From Nocardia jiangxiensis NBRC 101359 (GTDB lineage: Bacteria; Actinomycetota; Actinomycetes; Mycobacteriales; Mycobacteriaceae), in contig NZ_BAGB01000068.1 in the NCBI RefSeq assembly GCF_000308615.1, positions 124,001 through 188,000 on the forward strand: a stretch of 64,000 bases of DNA, read 5' to 3'. This document shows positions 24,408 to 32,457 of the stretch, piece after piece. Positions within the stretch are counted from its first letter, which is position 1. Every line of letters begins with the position of its first letter. Position numbers and translations under genes: made by a program. The notes below the pieces were generated by a model. It was not told the DNA's origin. It saw nothing but the letters and a program-made list of their open reading frames with translations, and ran no database searches.

Positions 24408-25652
24408 GTGAAACGTCCACTCCGCGGCGCGTTGTCCGCGATCGCGCTGGCCACCGGCCTAGCGCTGACAGTCTCGTCCTGTGGGTTCGGCGGAGGTAAA
24501 TCCAACTCCGACGATCCCAATACGATCACCTTCCTGGCGCCGATCTACAGCGACGGCACGAAGGCCGAATGGGATTCGATCATCGCCGATTTCGAGAAGC
24601 AGAACCCGGGCATCAAGGTCGACCTGCAGATGGAGTCGTGGAAGCAGATCCCCGACGTCGTCCGCACCGACCTGCAATCCGAGTCCAGCACGCCCGATCT
24701 GCTCAACATCGACGCCTACTCCACCTACGCCTCGGACGGAAAGCTCTACCCCGCAAGCGATATCGCCGACGCGCCGGTGCTGGGCGATCTGCAGCACAGC
24801 TTCGTCGAGAACGCCTCGATGAACGGAACCCAGTGGGCCCTGCCGCTGTTCGCCTCGACGCGCACGCTGTTCTACAACACGGACCTGTTCACGAAGGCGG
24901 GTATCGGCGCGCCCCCGAAGACCTGGGCCGAGCTGACCGACGACGCGAAGAAGATCCAGGCCCTCGGCGGCGGCATCTCCGGCTACGGCCTGCCCCTGGG
25001 CCAGGAGGAGACCCAGGCCGAGACGTCGCTGTGGACGTTCGGCGCGGGCGGCAACTGGTCCGACGGTAGCAACCTCACCATCGACACCCCGCAGAACCTC
25101 GAGGGCGTCCAGGCGATCAAGGCGATCTCCGATGCCGGTGCGACACAACCGAATCCGGGCGCGACGGATCGAACCCCGCTGATCAACGTCTTCATCCAAG
25201 GCAAGATCGGCATGATCGAGGGCCTGCCGCCGGTGATCAACATGATCCAGCAGAAGAACCCGGGCCTGAAGTACGCCACCGCGCCGACCCCGACGAAGGA
25301 CGGCGCGCCGGTCACCCTCGGCGTCGCCGATCATCTGATGGCGTTCAAGAAGAAGGTCGACAAGCGTCCGGCGATCAAGAAGTTCCTGGACTTCTTCTAC
25401 CAGCCGAAGAACTACGCCACGTTCGTCAAGGCCGAGCACTTCATCCCCGTGACCACCAGCGGCGCGCAGGCCATGGCCGATGATCCGGTCGTGAAGGCGT
25501 TCGGCGCAACGCTTCCGGTGGCCAAGTTCTACCCGAGCAACAACCCGAAGTGGGCCAAGGTGGAGGGCGCGATGAAGCAGCAGCTGGGCACCGTCACCCA
25601 GGGCGCCGATCCCGCGACCGTGCTGAAGGCCATTCAGCAGGCGGCGAGTTGA
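24408..25652 (+). CDS. Sugar ABC transporter substrate-binding lipoprotein
   Basis: A 414-residue family 1 solute-binding protein with a lipoprotein signal (lipobox VSSC, followed by GFGGGKSNSDD). The mature part has the typical TITFLAPIYSDGTKAEWDSI start and a C-terminal lobe rich in tryptophan and aromatic residues. It captures a sugar outside the membrane for the two permeases encoded downstream. GTG at 24408 is preferred to an in-frame TTG 15 bases upstream because GAAAGG lies seven bases before it. The stop overlaps the next gene by four bases. Amino-sugar or oligosaccharide specificity is inferred from the divergent catabolic operon. Confidence 0.88.
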   Translation: MKRPLRGALSAIALATGLALTVSSCGFGGGKSNSDDPNTITFLAPIYSDGTKAEWDSIIADFEKQNPGIKVDLQMESWKQIPDVVRTDLQSESSTPDLLNIDAYSTYASDGKLYPASDIADAPVLGDLQHSFVENASMNGTQWALPLFASTRTLFYNTDLFTKAGIGAPPKTWAELTDDAKKIQALGGGISGYGLPLGQEETQAETSLWTFGAGGNWSDGSNLTIDTPQNLEGVQAIKAISDAGATQPNPGATDRTPLINVFIQGKIGMIEGLPPVINMIQQKNPGLKYATAPTPTKDGAPVTLGVADHLMAFKKKVDKRPAIKKFLDFFYQPKNYATFVKAEHFIPVTTSGAQAMADDPVVKAFGATLPVAKFYPSNNPKWAKVEGAMKQQLGTVTQGADPATVLKAIQQAAS

Positions 25653-26560
25653 CCAGCGCCCCGGCGGCATCCACGCCGCGCCGATCCATGGCAACGCTGC
25701 GTGCGTTGCCGTGGATCGGCCCGGCACTGGTGCTGATCGCCGCGATCGTGGCGTTCCCCGCCGCCTACATGATCTGGACCTCCACCCGCAAGCTCACCTC
25801 GTACGGGCAGGATCTGGGCCCGGCGGGAATGGCCAACTACCGCAGGCTGTTCGGGATCAGCGCGCTGGGCAGCGTGCTGGGGCACACGGTCGTGTGGGTG
25901 GTCGCGGTCGTGCTGATCACGCTGGTGCTGTCCGCGGCGCTGGCGCAATTCCTGAACAAGGAGTTCCCGGGCCGCACCGCGGTCCGGCTGGCGGTGCTGG
26001 TGCCGTGGGCGGCCTCGGTGGTGATGACCACGACGGTCTTCGCGTACATGCTCGATCCGGACGTCGGGATCGCCAACCGCTTCCTGGTCGACATCGGGGT
26101 GCTGCACCGGGGATTCGGCTTCACCAAACAGGCGGGGCCGGCCTTCCTGGTCGCGATCGGGGTCGCGGTGTTCGTATCGATCCCGTTCACCACCTACACG
26201 ATTCTCGCCGGGCTGCAATCGATTCCGGCCGAGCTCGGTGAGGCCGGCCGGGTGGACGGCGCGGGCGCGTGGCAGCGGTACCGCTACCTGACGCTGCCGC
26301 AGTTGCGTCCGGCGATCGCGGTCGCGGCGATCATCAACATCATCAACGTGTTCAACTCGCTGCCCATCCTGCAGGTGCTGACCGGCAGTATCGCCGGATT
26401 CGGCGCGGACACCACGACGACGTTGACCTTCAAACTGATTCAGCAGAATCAGGAGCTGAACACCGCCGCCGCGCTGAGCGTGCTGAACTTCGCGCTGATC
26501 GCGGTGATCATCGTGATCTACATGAAACTGATCCGTCCGGCCGGGGAGGAAGCGCGATGA
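25649..26560 (+). CDS. Sugar ABC transporter permease (MalF/UgpA type)
   Basis: A 303-residue permease with six membrane helices. The conserved EAA loop reads ELGEAGRVDGAGAWQRYRYLTLPQLRP. The start is taken as TTG at 25649, overlapping the upstream stop as TTGA; ATG at 25688 would also work but has no ribosome site. It forms the channel with the next gene's product. No ATPase gene is present in the cluster, so a shared ATPase of the MsiK kind probably energises the system. Confidence 0.88.
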   Translation: MTSAPAASTPRRSMATLRALPWIGPALVLIAAIVAFPAAYMIWTSTRKLTSYGQDLGPAGMANYRRLFGISALGSVLGHTVVWVVAVVLITLVLSAALAQFLNKEFPGRTAVRLAVLVPWAASVVMTTTVFAYMLDPDVGIANRFLVDIGVLHRGFGFTKQAGPAFLVAIGVAVFVSIPFTTYTILAGLQSIPAELGEAGRVDGAGAWQRYRYLTLPQLRPAIAVAAIINIINVFNSLPILQVLTGSIAGFGADTTTTLTFKLIQQNQELNTAAALSVLNFALIAVIIVIYMKLIRPAGEEAR

Positions 26561-27468
26561 CCTCACAATCACCGACCGCGACGACAGGATTCGAGTCCAC
26601 CGAATCCTCTGCCGCACAATCTGTTTCGACCACCAAGACGAAAAGCCCGCGGCGGCGCTGGGATCTCACCGTCGTCGGCATCGTGATCGCGGTGATCTTC
26701 CTGATCCCGTACATCGTGATGGTGCTCGGCTCGCTCAAGCCGCGTTCGGAGATCCTGCACATCCCGCCGAGTTATCTGCCGCACCAGTGGAGTCCGGGTA
26801 ATTACGGCAGTATGTGGCACACACCGGAAACTCCGCTGCCGTTCAACATGGTCAGCACCATCGTGATCTCGGTGTGCGCCACGGTGATCGTGCTGCTGGT
26901 GGCGATCCCGGCCGGGTATTACACCGCGCGACGGCGCTTTCCGGGCAAACTCGCCTTCCTCGGTCTGGTCCTGGTCACCCAGATGCTGCAACCCGTGGTC
27001 CTGGTGACGGGCCTGATCCGGGAGTTCTTCGCGCTCGGCATCAACGACACCTGGCTGGCGATGATCCTGGTCAACGCCGCGTTCAATCTGTCCTTCGCGG
27101 TGTGGATCCTGCACAGTTTCTTCGCCTCGGTGCCGGTGGAGATCGAGGAGGCCGCACAACTGGACGGGCTCAACCGAATACAGACTCTCACCCGGGTGAG
27201 CCTGCCGCTGGTGTGGCCGGGCATCGTCACCGCGACCATCTTCGCCTTCGTCTCCTGCTGGAACGAATTCGCCGCCAGCCTGGTCATTCTCACCACGCCG
27301 GAGAATCAGCCGCTGTCGGTGGCGCTGACCAAGTTCATCGGGCAGTACGACACGGCTTGGCAGTACGTGTTCGCCGTCTCTACTGTCGGCGTGGTGCCCG
27401 TCGTCATCCTGTTCGCGTTCATCGAGAAGCGCTTGGTCGCGGGTCTGACCGCGGGAAGCGTGAAATGA
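26557..27468 (+). CDS. Sugar ABC transporter permease (MalG/UgpE type)
   Basis: A 303-residue permease with a charged, Ser/Thr-rich cytoplasmic N-terminus and six membrane helices. The EAA loop is EIEEAAQLDGLNRIQTLTRVSLPLVWPG. The ATG overlaps the preceding stop (ATGA) and has GGGGAGGA six bases upstream. The stop again overlaps the DeoR start by ATGA, so the four genes form one tightly coupled operon. Confidence 0.9.
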   Translation: MTSQSPTATTGFESTESSAAQSVSTTKTKSPRRRWDLTVVGIVIAVIFLIPYIVMVLGSLKPRSEILHIPPSYLPHQWSPGNYGSMWHTPETPLPFNMVSTIVISVCATVIVLLVAIPAGYYTARRRFPGKLAFLGLVLVTQMLQPVVLVTGLIREFFALGINDTWLAMILVNAAFNLSFAVWILHSFFASVPVEIEEAAQLDGLNRIQTLTRVSLPLVWPGIVTATIFAFVSCWNEFAASLVILTTPENQPLSVALTKFIGQYDTAWQYVFAVSTVGVVPVVILFAFIEKRLVAGLTAGSVK

Positions 27469-28256
27469 CCGCCGCGGCAGACCGTTCTCAGCGCTGGAAT
27501 CGATTGCTGGAGTTGCTGTCCGAGTCCGGGCGGCTGACGGTGGAGGAGGCGGCGGCGATCCTCTCGGTCTCCCCCGCCACCATCCGCCGCGACTTCACCT
27601 CGCTGGCCGATCAGCAGCTGGCCACCCGCACGCACGGTGGCATCGTGGCGACCTCGGTCGCCTACGATCTGCCCGCCCGCTATCGCGGCAACGGCGACGA
27701 GCCCAAACAGCGTGTCGCGGAATATGCTGCGGCACTGGTCAATCCGAGCGAGGTGGTGGGCCTCAACGGCGGCACCACCACCACGGCGGTGGCCCGCGCC
27801 CTGGCCGGTCGCCCGGATCTGCCGACCTCGGCGGACAATCCGATGACCATCGTCACCAACGCGCTGAACATCGCGGGCGAACTTGTCCTGCGCCCGCACC
27901 TGCGCACCATCTGCATCGGCGGCCAGGCCCGCCGGGAATCCTACGAACTGCACGGTCCGCTGGCCGAGCGCGCCATGGCCCAATTGCATTTGGACACCTT
28001 GATTCTCGGCGTCAACGCCATCACCGCCGCGGGCGGTGCCCAGGGACGTCACCTGGACGAGTCCGGTATCAACGCGGAAATGGTGCGTCGCGCCGACCGC
28101 GTCGTCGTCGTGGCCACCGCCGAGAAACTCGAAACCACCGCCCTGGCCCGCATCTGCCCCATCGAGGACATCGACATCCTGGTCATCGATACCGCGGCGG
28201 ATCCCGACGCCATCACCGCCATCCGCGAGGCAGGCGTCCGCGTCGACCTGGTCTGA
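27465..28256 (+). CDS. DeoR-family transcriptional regulator of the amino-sugar island
   Basis: A 263-residue DeoR regulator: an N-terminal winged helix-turn-helix (RLTVEEAAAILSVSPATIRRDF) and a C-terminal sugar-phosphate sensor domain with VVGLNGGTTTTAVARAL and the late VVVVATAEKLE. Such proteins repress until a phosphorylated sugar binds. The ATG overlaps the permease stop. The likely target is the divergent promoter at 24285-24407, where two direct repeats are seen. By context it is functionally an AgaR/NagR-like regulator, though the orthology is not proven. Confidence 0.88.
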   Translation: MTAAADRSQRWNRLLELLSESGRLTVEEAAAILSVSPATIRRDFTSLADQQLATRTHGGIVATSVAYDLPARYRGNGDEPKQRVAEYAAALVNPSEVVGLNGGTTTTAVARALAGRPDLPTSADNPMTIVTNALNIAGELVLRPHLRTICIGGQARRESYELHGPLAERAMAQLHLDTLILGVNAITAAGGAQGRHLDESGINAEMVRRADRVVVVATAEKLETTALARICPIEDIDILVIDTAADPDAITAIREAGVRVDLV

Positions 28257-28312
28257 CCACGTCCCACCCTCCGTTGCTATTCGGAAATATTTGGCGGGCA
28301 ATATAAACCGGC

Positions 28313-28756
28313 GTGGAACCACTCCCACCCAAGAACCTGCTGCTGGACGCCTGCCGGGGTCTGCCACACGGGGAAAACCTCGTGCTGCAGTCCGCGTGCC
28401 GGCTGGCCGAGTTGCACGAACAGCGGCTCGATGCGAGTCCCGGGGTCGCCGCCGATATCGATCGGCGCAGAGCGCACCTGGTGCACGAGATAGACCGCTG
28501 GGTCGCGCGGGAGCTACCCCACGCCCATCGCGGTGTGCGATTGCACACCGAGACGGTGGGCACGGTGGTCGACCGGCTGGCGCAGTTCTCGGCGCTGGCC
28601 TACCTGACCCTGACCACCGCACCCGAATGGGTGATCAGCGATGCCTGGCGACGCCTGAGTCAACTGGCCGTGGCCTACGACGATCTGGCGGCGGAGGTCG
28701 TCGCGGGACGCTGCCGGCTACCGGATCTGAGCGACCATCACGAATACGAGCCCTAG
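28313..28756 (+). CDS. DUF4254-family protein
   Basis: A 147-residue, mostly helical, Leu/Ala/His-rich soluble protein starting at GTG 28313. The segments LAELHEQRLDASPG, DIDRRRAHLVHEIDRWV and LHTETVGTVVDRLAQF match the actinobacterial DUF4254 family, whose function is unknown. It lacks cysteines and membrane segments. It is preceded by an A/T-richer stretch (GGAAATATTTGGCGGGCAATATAA) that probably holds its promoter, and it appears to be a single-gene unit. Confidence 0.7.
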   Translation: MEPLPPKNLLLDACRGLPHGENLVLQSACRLAELHEQRLDASPGVAADIDRRRAHLVHEIDRWVARELPHAHRGVRLHTETVGTVVDRLAQFSALAYLTLTTAPEWVISDAWRRLSQLAVAYDDLAAEVVAGRCRLPDLSDHHEYEP

Positions 28757-29171
28757 GTGACGTAGCGCGCTCGAACACACCACGATGCGATACCGAAAAG
28801 TTGCTGCCGGCGCCGCGGCCAAGGTTCAACGGCGCCGGCAGCGGGAAAATGGTCTGTCCCCCACCAGTGATTGTGCCTGCGAACAGCACCGACGACCAGG
28901 GCTTTCACCTGAGAAGACACTGATAAGTTTGCCAAGAGATGGCCGAGGGCGCCGAACGGCGGCGCTGGCGAGGGTGTGCAGCGCCGCCGATGGCTGGGAT
29001 GACGGATCAGGGCAGTTGATCCGCGCCGGTCGAACCCGACAACTACTGATCCTGCGCCTACTACCTCGAGAACGACCGCGAGAAATCTGTGAATAAACTG
29101 GCAATAAATACCCGCAGGTCAAGCCACTGATTTGGGCTGTGTACCCCGCGCGGTTTTCTCCAACCGAGAAG
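28757..29171. other. Intergenic region with hairpin between DUF4254 gene and ligB
   Basis: 415 bases between convergent genes. A strong hairpin is described separately. Several short frames are open, but none has a ribosome site, codon bias or recognisable product. The DNA around 28915-29130 is less GC-rich than its surroundings. Confidence 0.5.
28803..28842. terminator. Strong hairpin between convergent DUF4254 and ligB genes
   Basis: A perfect 13-bp stem, GCTGCCGGCGCCG (28803-28815) with CGGCGCCGGCAGC (28830-28842), loop of 14 bases. On the minus strand it is followed by AACTTTTCGG. It probably ends transcription from both sides. Confidence 0.6.
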
Positions 29172-30713
29172 TTACAGCAGAGCTCGCACGGCATCCATGG
29201 TGTCGGCGTCGGCGGGCTCCTTGTCGGGGCGGTATCGCACCACCCGGGCGAAACGCAGTGCCGCGCCGCCCGGGTAGCGGGAACTGACCTGCACCCCGTC
29301 CAGGGCGATCTCCACGACCAGCTCGGGCCGCAGGTAGACGGTGTGTTCGTCGCGGGTGCGCTCGTGCCGGGGGAATTCCTCGGTCTGCCAGCGCAGCAGT
29401 GCGTCGGTGAGGCCCTTGAAGGTCTTGCCGACCATGACCGGCTCGCCACCGTCGGGGTCGCGGGCACCCAGATGCAGATTGGACAGGTAACCGGTGCGGC
29501 GGCCGTATCCCCATTCCGCACCCAGCACGATCAGATCCAGTGTGTGCGTGGGTTTGATCTTCTGCCAGGCGCGGCCGCGTCGTCCGGCGGCGTAGGGCGC
29601 GGCGAGTGATTTGATCACGATCCCCTCGTGCCCGGCGGCCAGGGCAGCGTCGAAATAGTCGGCGGCAGCCTCGGCATCCGGCCGGGCCAGTGCCGGAATA
29701 CTGTGTGCCGCAGCTACTTTCGACAACATCTCGCGACGCTCGGACAACGGCGCATCGAGCAGATCCACACCGTCCAGATGCAGGCAGTCGAAGAAATAGG
29801 GATGCAGCAGCAGATCGCGCGTCGAGGTGATCGGCTGCCCAGCGACGGTCGGCGCCGCATCCGAGGTCGCGAATCTGCTCATCGTCTGCTGGAACGGCCG
29901 CGGTCGACCCGAATCGTCCAATGCCAGCGTCTCACCATCGAGAACGACACTGTCACAGGGTAATTCGGTGACCAACCGAACCAGCTCGGGCACCCCGGCG
30001 GTGATATCGCGCAATGTCCTGGTGAACACCCACACCTGGGATCCGCTGCGATGCACCTGAATTCGCGCGCCGTCCAGCTTGTACTCGACGCTCACCTCGC
30101 CGTCGAACTCGGCCATTGCTCCATCCAGCATCGCGCCGGGCGAGGCGAGCATGGGCCGGATCGGCCGCCCGACCTCGAGGCCGAACTCCGCGAGCGCCGC
30201 CGCACCACCGGTCATCGCCGCCATCGCGGTCACCGGCAGCCGCCCGGACAGCATGTACGCCCGCCGCACCTGCTCCACCGGCACCTCCGCCGCCCGCGCC
30301 ACCGCTTCCGCGACGAGTGCGGCCAGTGCTCCCTGACGCAGCTCACCGGTCAGCAGCCGCACCAGAAACTCGCGTTCGGGCTCGGTGGCCGCGCGCAACA
30401 GCGAGGTCAGCAGTTCCTGGCGACGGGCCGAGGATCCCTTGCCTGCCGCGCCCGCCAACTCGTCCAGCACATGCTCCACCTCGACGACCGTCAGCGCCGA
30501 TTCCGCGGCCCGGGCGGCCTCGATCGTGGACAGCGTGCGCCAGCCCGCACCGATCCGCCCCTGCGTCGGCTCACCCGAAACCCATGCGACGACCGGGGCC
30601 AGCTCATCGGCGCCCGCCCGGACGAGCAGCTCGGCCAGGGTGGCGATCTTGAGTTTGCGCGAGGAAGTCGCCCGCACTGTCCGCGAGGCTTCCACGACAT
30701 CCGAGAGCAACAC
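29172..30713 (-). CDS. ligB: ATP-dependent DNA ligase, LigB-like
   Basis: A 513-residue ATP-dependent ligase of the mycobacterial LigB class. It has an N-terminal helical DNA-binding domain, the adenylation domain with nucleophile Lys212 in EYKLDGARIQVHR, motif IV EGIVIKSL, motif V WQKIKPTHTLDLIVLG, and an OB-fold C-terminus. It seals nicks as an accessory to the NAD-dependent replicative ligase. No Ku, polymerase or nuclease domain is attached, so it is not LigD. It is a single gene, divergent from ramB with 93 bases between. Confidence 0.92.
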   Translation of the reverse strand: MLLSDVVEASRTVRATSSRKLKIATLAELLVRAGADELAPVVAWVSGEPTQGRIGAGWRTLSTIEAARAAESALTVVEVEHVLDELAGAAGKGSSARRQELLTSLLRAATEPEREFLVRLLTGELRQGALAALVAEAVARAAEVPVEQVRRAYMLSGRLPVTAMAAMTGGAAALAEFGLEVGRPIRPMLASPGAMLDGAMAEFDGEVSVEYKLDGARIQVHRSGSQVWVFTRTLRDITAGVPELVRLVTELPCDSVVLDGETLALDDSGRPRPFQQTMSRFATSDAAPTVAGQPITSTRDLLLHPYFFDCLHLDGVDLLDAPLSERREMLSKVAAAHSIPALARPDAEAAADYFDAALAAGHEGIVIKSLAAPYAAGRRGRAWQKIKPTHTLDLIVLGAEWGYGRRTGYLSNLHLGARDPDGGEPVMVGKTFKGLTDALLRWQTEEFPRHERTRDEHTVYLRPELVVEIALDGVQVSSRYPGGAALRFARVVRYRPDKEPADADTMDAVRALL

Positions 30714-30806
30714 GACTCAGACCGTAACCCGGGGCTGTGACATATAGCTCAGCGGTTTTGTTAATCGACTATTGGCAATGCTGCGAAGGCTTCCTAAACT
30801 GGACAT

Positions 30807-32216
30807 ATGGCCAAGACTTATGTCGGGTCGCGGCTTCGTCAGCTGCGCGCAGAGCGGGGCATGAGCCAGGTGTCGCTCGCCAAGAAGCTGGAGATCTCGG
30901 CGAGCTACCTCAACCAGATCGAACACGACGTGCGCCCGCTGACGGTCCCTGTACTGCTGCGCATCAGCGAAGTCTTCGGCGTCGACACCAGCTTCTTCTC
31001 CTCTCAGGACGATACCCGGCTGATCGCCGAGCTGCAGGAGGTGGTGATGGACCAGGAGCTCGCGATCGAGGCCGACGCGCAGGAGATCGCCGATATGGTC
31101 TCCGCACATCCGAGCCTGGCGCGCGCGATGGTCAACATGCACCGCCGCTACCGCAACACCACCGCCCAGCTCGCCGCGGCCACCGAGGATCGCTTCTCCG
31201 ACGGCAGCGGTTCGGGCGCGATCTCCCGCCCGCACGAGGAGGTTCGCGACTTCTTCTATCAGCGGCAGAACTACATCCACGAATTGGACACCGCCGCAGA
31301 GGAACTCACCAACCGCATGCGCTTCCACGGCGGAGATCTCAAGCGCGAGATCGCCCGGCGGCTGTCCACCGTGCACGGCGTGCAGATCATCGAGCGAATC
31401 GACCTGGGCGAGGGCGTATTACACCGTTTCGACGCCGAGGCCGGGCGACTCGAGATCGCCCCGCACCTCTCGGGCGGGCAGCGGGTGTTCAAACTCGCCG
31501 CCGAACTGGCCTATCTGGAATGCGGTGAGTTGATCGACAAACTGGTCGAAGAAGGCAATTTCGCGTCCGAGGACACCCGGATCCTGGCGAAATTGGGGCT
31601 GGCCAACTACTTCGCCGCCGCCACCGTGCTGCCGTATTCGCATTTCCACGAGATCGCCGAGGATTTCCGCTACGACATCGAGCGTCTCTCGGCGCATTTC
31701 ACGCAGAGCTACGAAACCATCTGCCATCGCCTGTCCACCCTGCAACGCCCGAAACTGCGCGGTGTGCCGTTCTCCTTCGTGCGCGTGGACCGCGCGGGAA
31801 ATATGTCGAAACGGCAGTCCGCCACCGGATTTCACTTCTCCTCCTCCGGCGGCACCTGCCCGCTGTGGAACGTCTACGAGACCTTCGCCTATCCCGGCCG
31901 GATCATGACCCAGATCGCGCAGATGCCCGACGGCCGCCGCTACCTGTGGATCGCCCGCACCGTCGAACGTCGCGCCACCCGCTACGGCGAACCCAGCAAA
32001 ACCTTCGCCATCGGCCTGGGCTGCGAACTCCGCCACGCCGGACGCGTCGTCTACGCCGACGGCCTGGACCTCAACGATCCGCAGGTGACCCCGATCGGCG
32101 CGGGCTGCCGAGTCTGCGCCCGCGCCAACTGCCCCCAGCGCGCCTTCCCACCCCTGGGCAAATCCCTCGACATCAGCGAACACCGCAGCTCCATCTCGCC
32201 GTACGTGCTGCGATAG
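30807..32216 (+). CDS. ramB: RamB-like regulator of acetate/glyoxylate metabolism
   Basis: A 469-residue regulator of the RamB family: an N-terminal XRE helix-turn-helix (residues about 6-60, MSQVSLAKKLEISASYLNQIE), a long helical middle, an IrrE-like segment (AAELAYLECGELIDKLV), and a C-terminal DUF2083-type region ending in the cysteine cluster CRVCARANCPQRAFPPLG. In C. glutamicum and M. tuberculosis RamB controls isocitrate lyase, acetate activation and alcohol dehydrogenase genes. Candidate boxes lie before aceA and adhC here. The ATG has no clear Shine-Dalgarno site. A Ser/Thr kinase gene follows on the same strand. Confidence 0.93.
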   Translation: MAKTYVGSRLRQLRAERGMSQVSLAKKLEISASYLNQIEHDVRPLTVPVLLRISEVFGVDTSFFSSQDDTRLIAELQEVVMDQELAIEADAQEIADMVSAHPSLARAMVNMHRRYRNTTAQLAAATEDRFSDGSGSGAISRPHEEVRDFFYQRQNYIHELDTAAEELTNRMRFHGGDLKREIARRLSTVHGVQIIERIDLGEGVLHRFDAEAGRLEIAPHLSGGQRVFKLAAELAYLECGELIDKLVEEGNFASEDTRILAKLGLANYFAAATVLPYSHFHEIAEDFRYDIERLSAHFTQSYETICHRLSTLQRPKLRGVPFSFVRVDRAGNMSKRQSATGFHFSSSGGTCPLWNVYETFAYPGRIMTQIAQMPDGRRYLWIARTVERRATRYGEPSKTFAIGLGCELRHAGRVVYADGLDLNDPQVTPIGAGCRVCARANCPQRAFPPLGKSLDISEHRSSISPYVLR

Positions 32217-32238
32217 GACCGTTTCCCGCCCCGAGGTC

Positions 32239-32427
32239 ATTCCCGCTGAGCTGCAATACAGTTCACGAGCGCATTGACGCATGCATCAGGAGATCGAACA
32301 CCGCGACTCGATCTCGCGCGCCATCGCAACAGTCGCGGTGGCCGCTGCCGCCGACCCGAATTGCCGAGGACAGTGCCAGGTCGATTGCGCTACATTCCCT
32401 CTGGGCCGCAGCACAGTTCACCAGCGC
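32239..32427. repeat. Pair of imperfect 34-bp direct repeats before the kinase gene
   Basis: Copies at 32239-32272 and 32394-32427 agree at 28 of 34 positions, with the shared core ACAGTTCAC-AGCGC. They are 155 bases apart and end 30 bases before the kinase start. They may be regulator sites or a small duplication. Confidence 0.5.
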
Positions 32428-32457
32428 GGTCGGCGTGTGCGTCGGGGAGGTTCGGCA

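Noticed and set aside
28785..29096. A 103-codon frame between the DUF4254 gene and ligB
   Set aside because: It runs through a terminator-type hairpin and has no ribosome site or recognisable domain.
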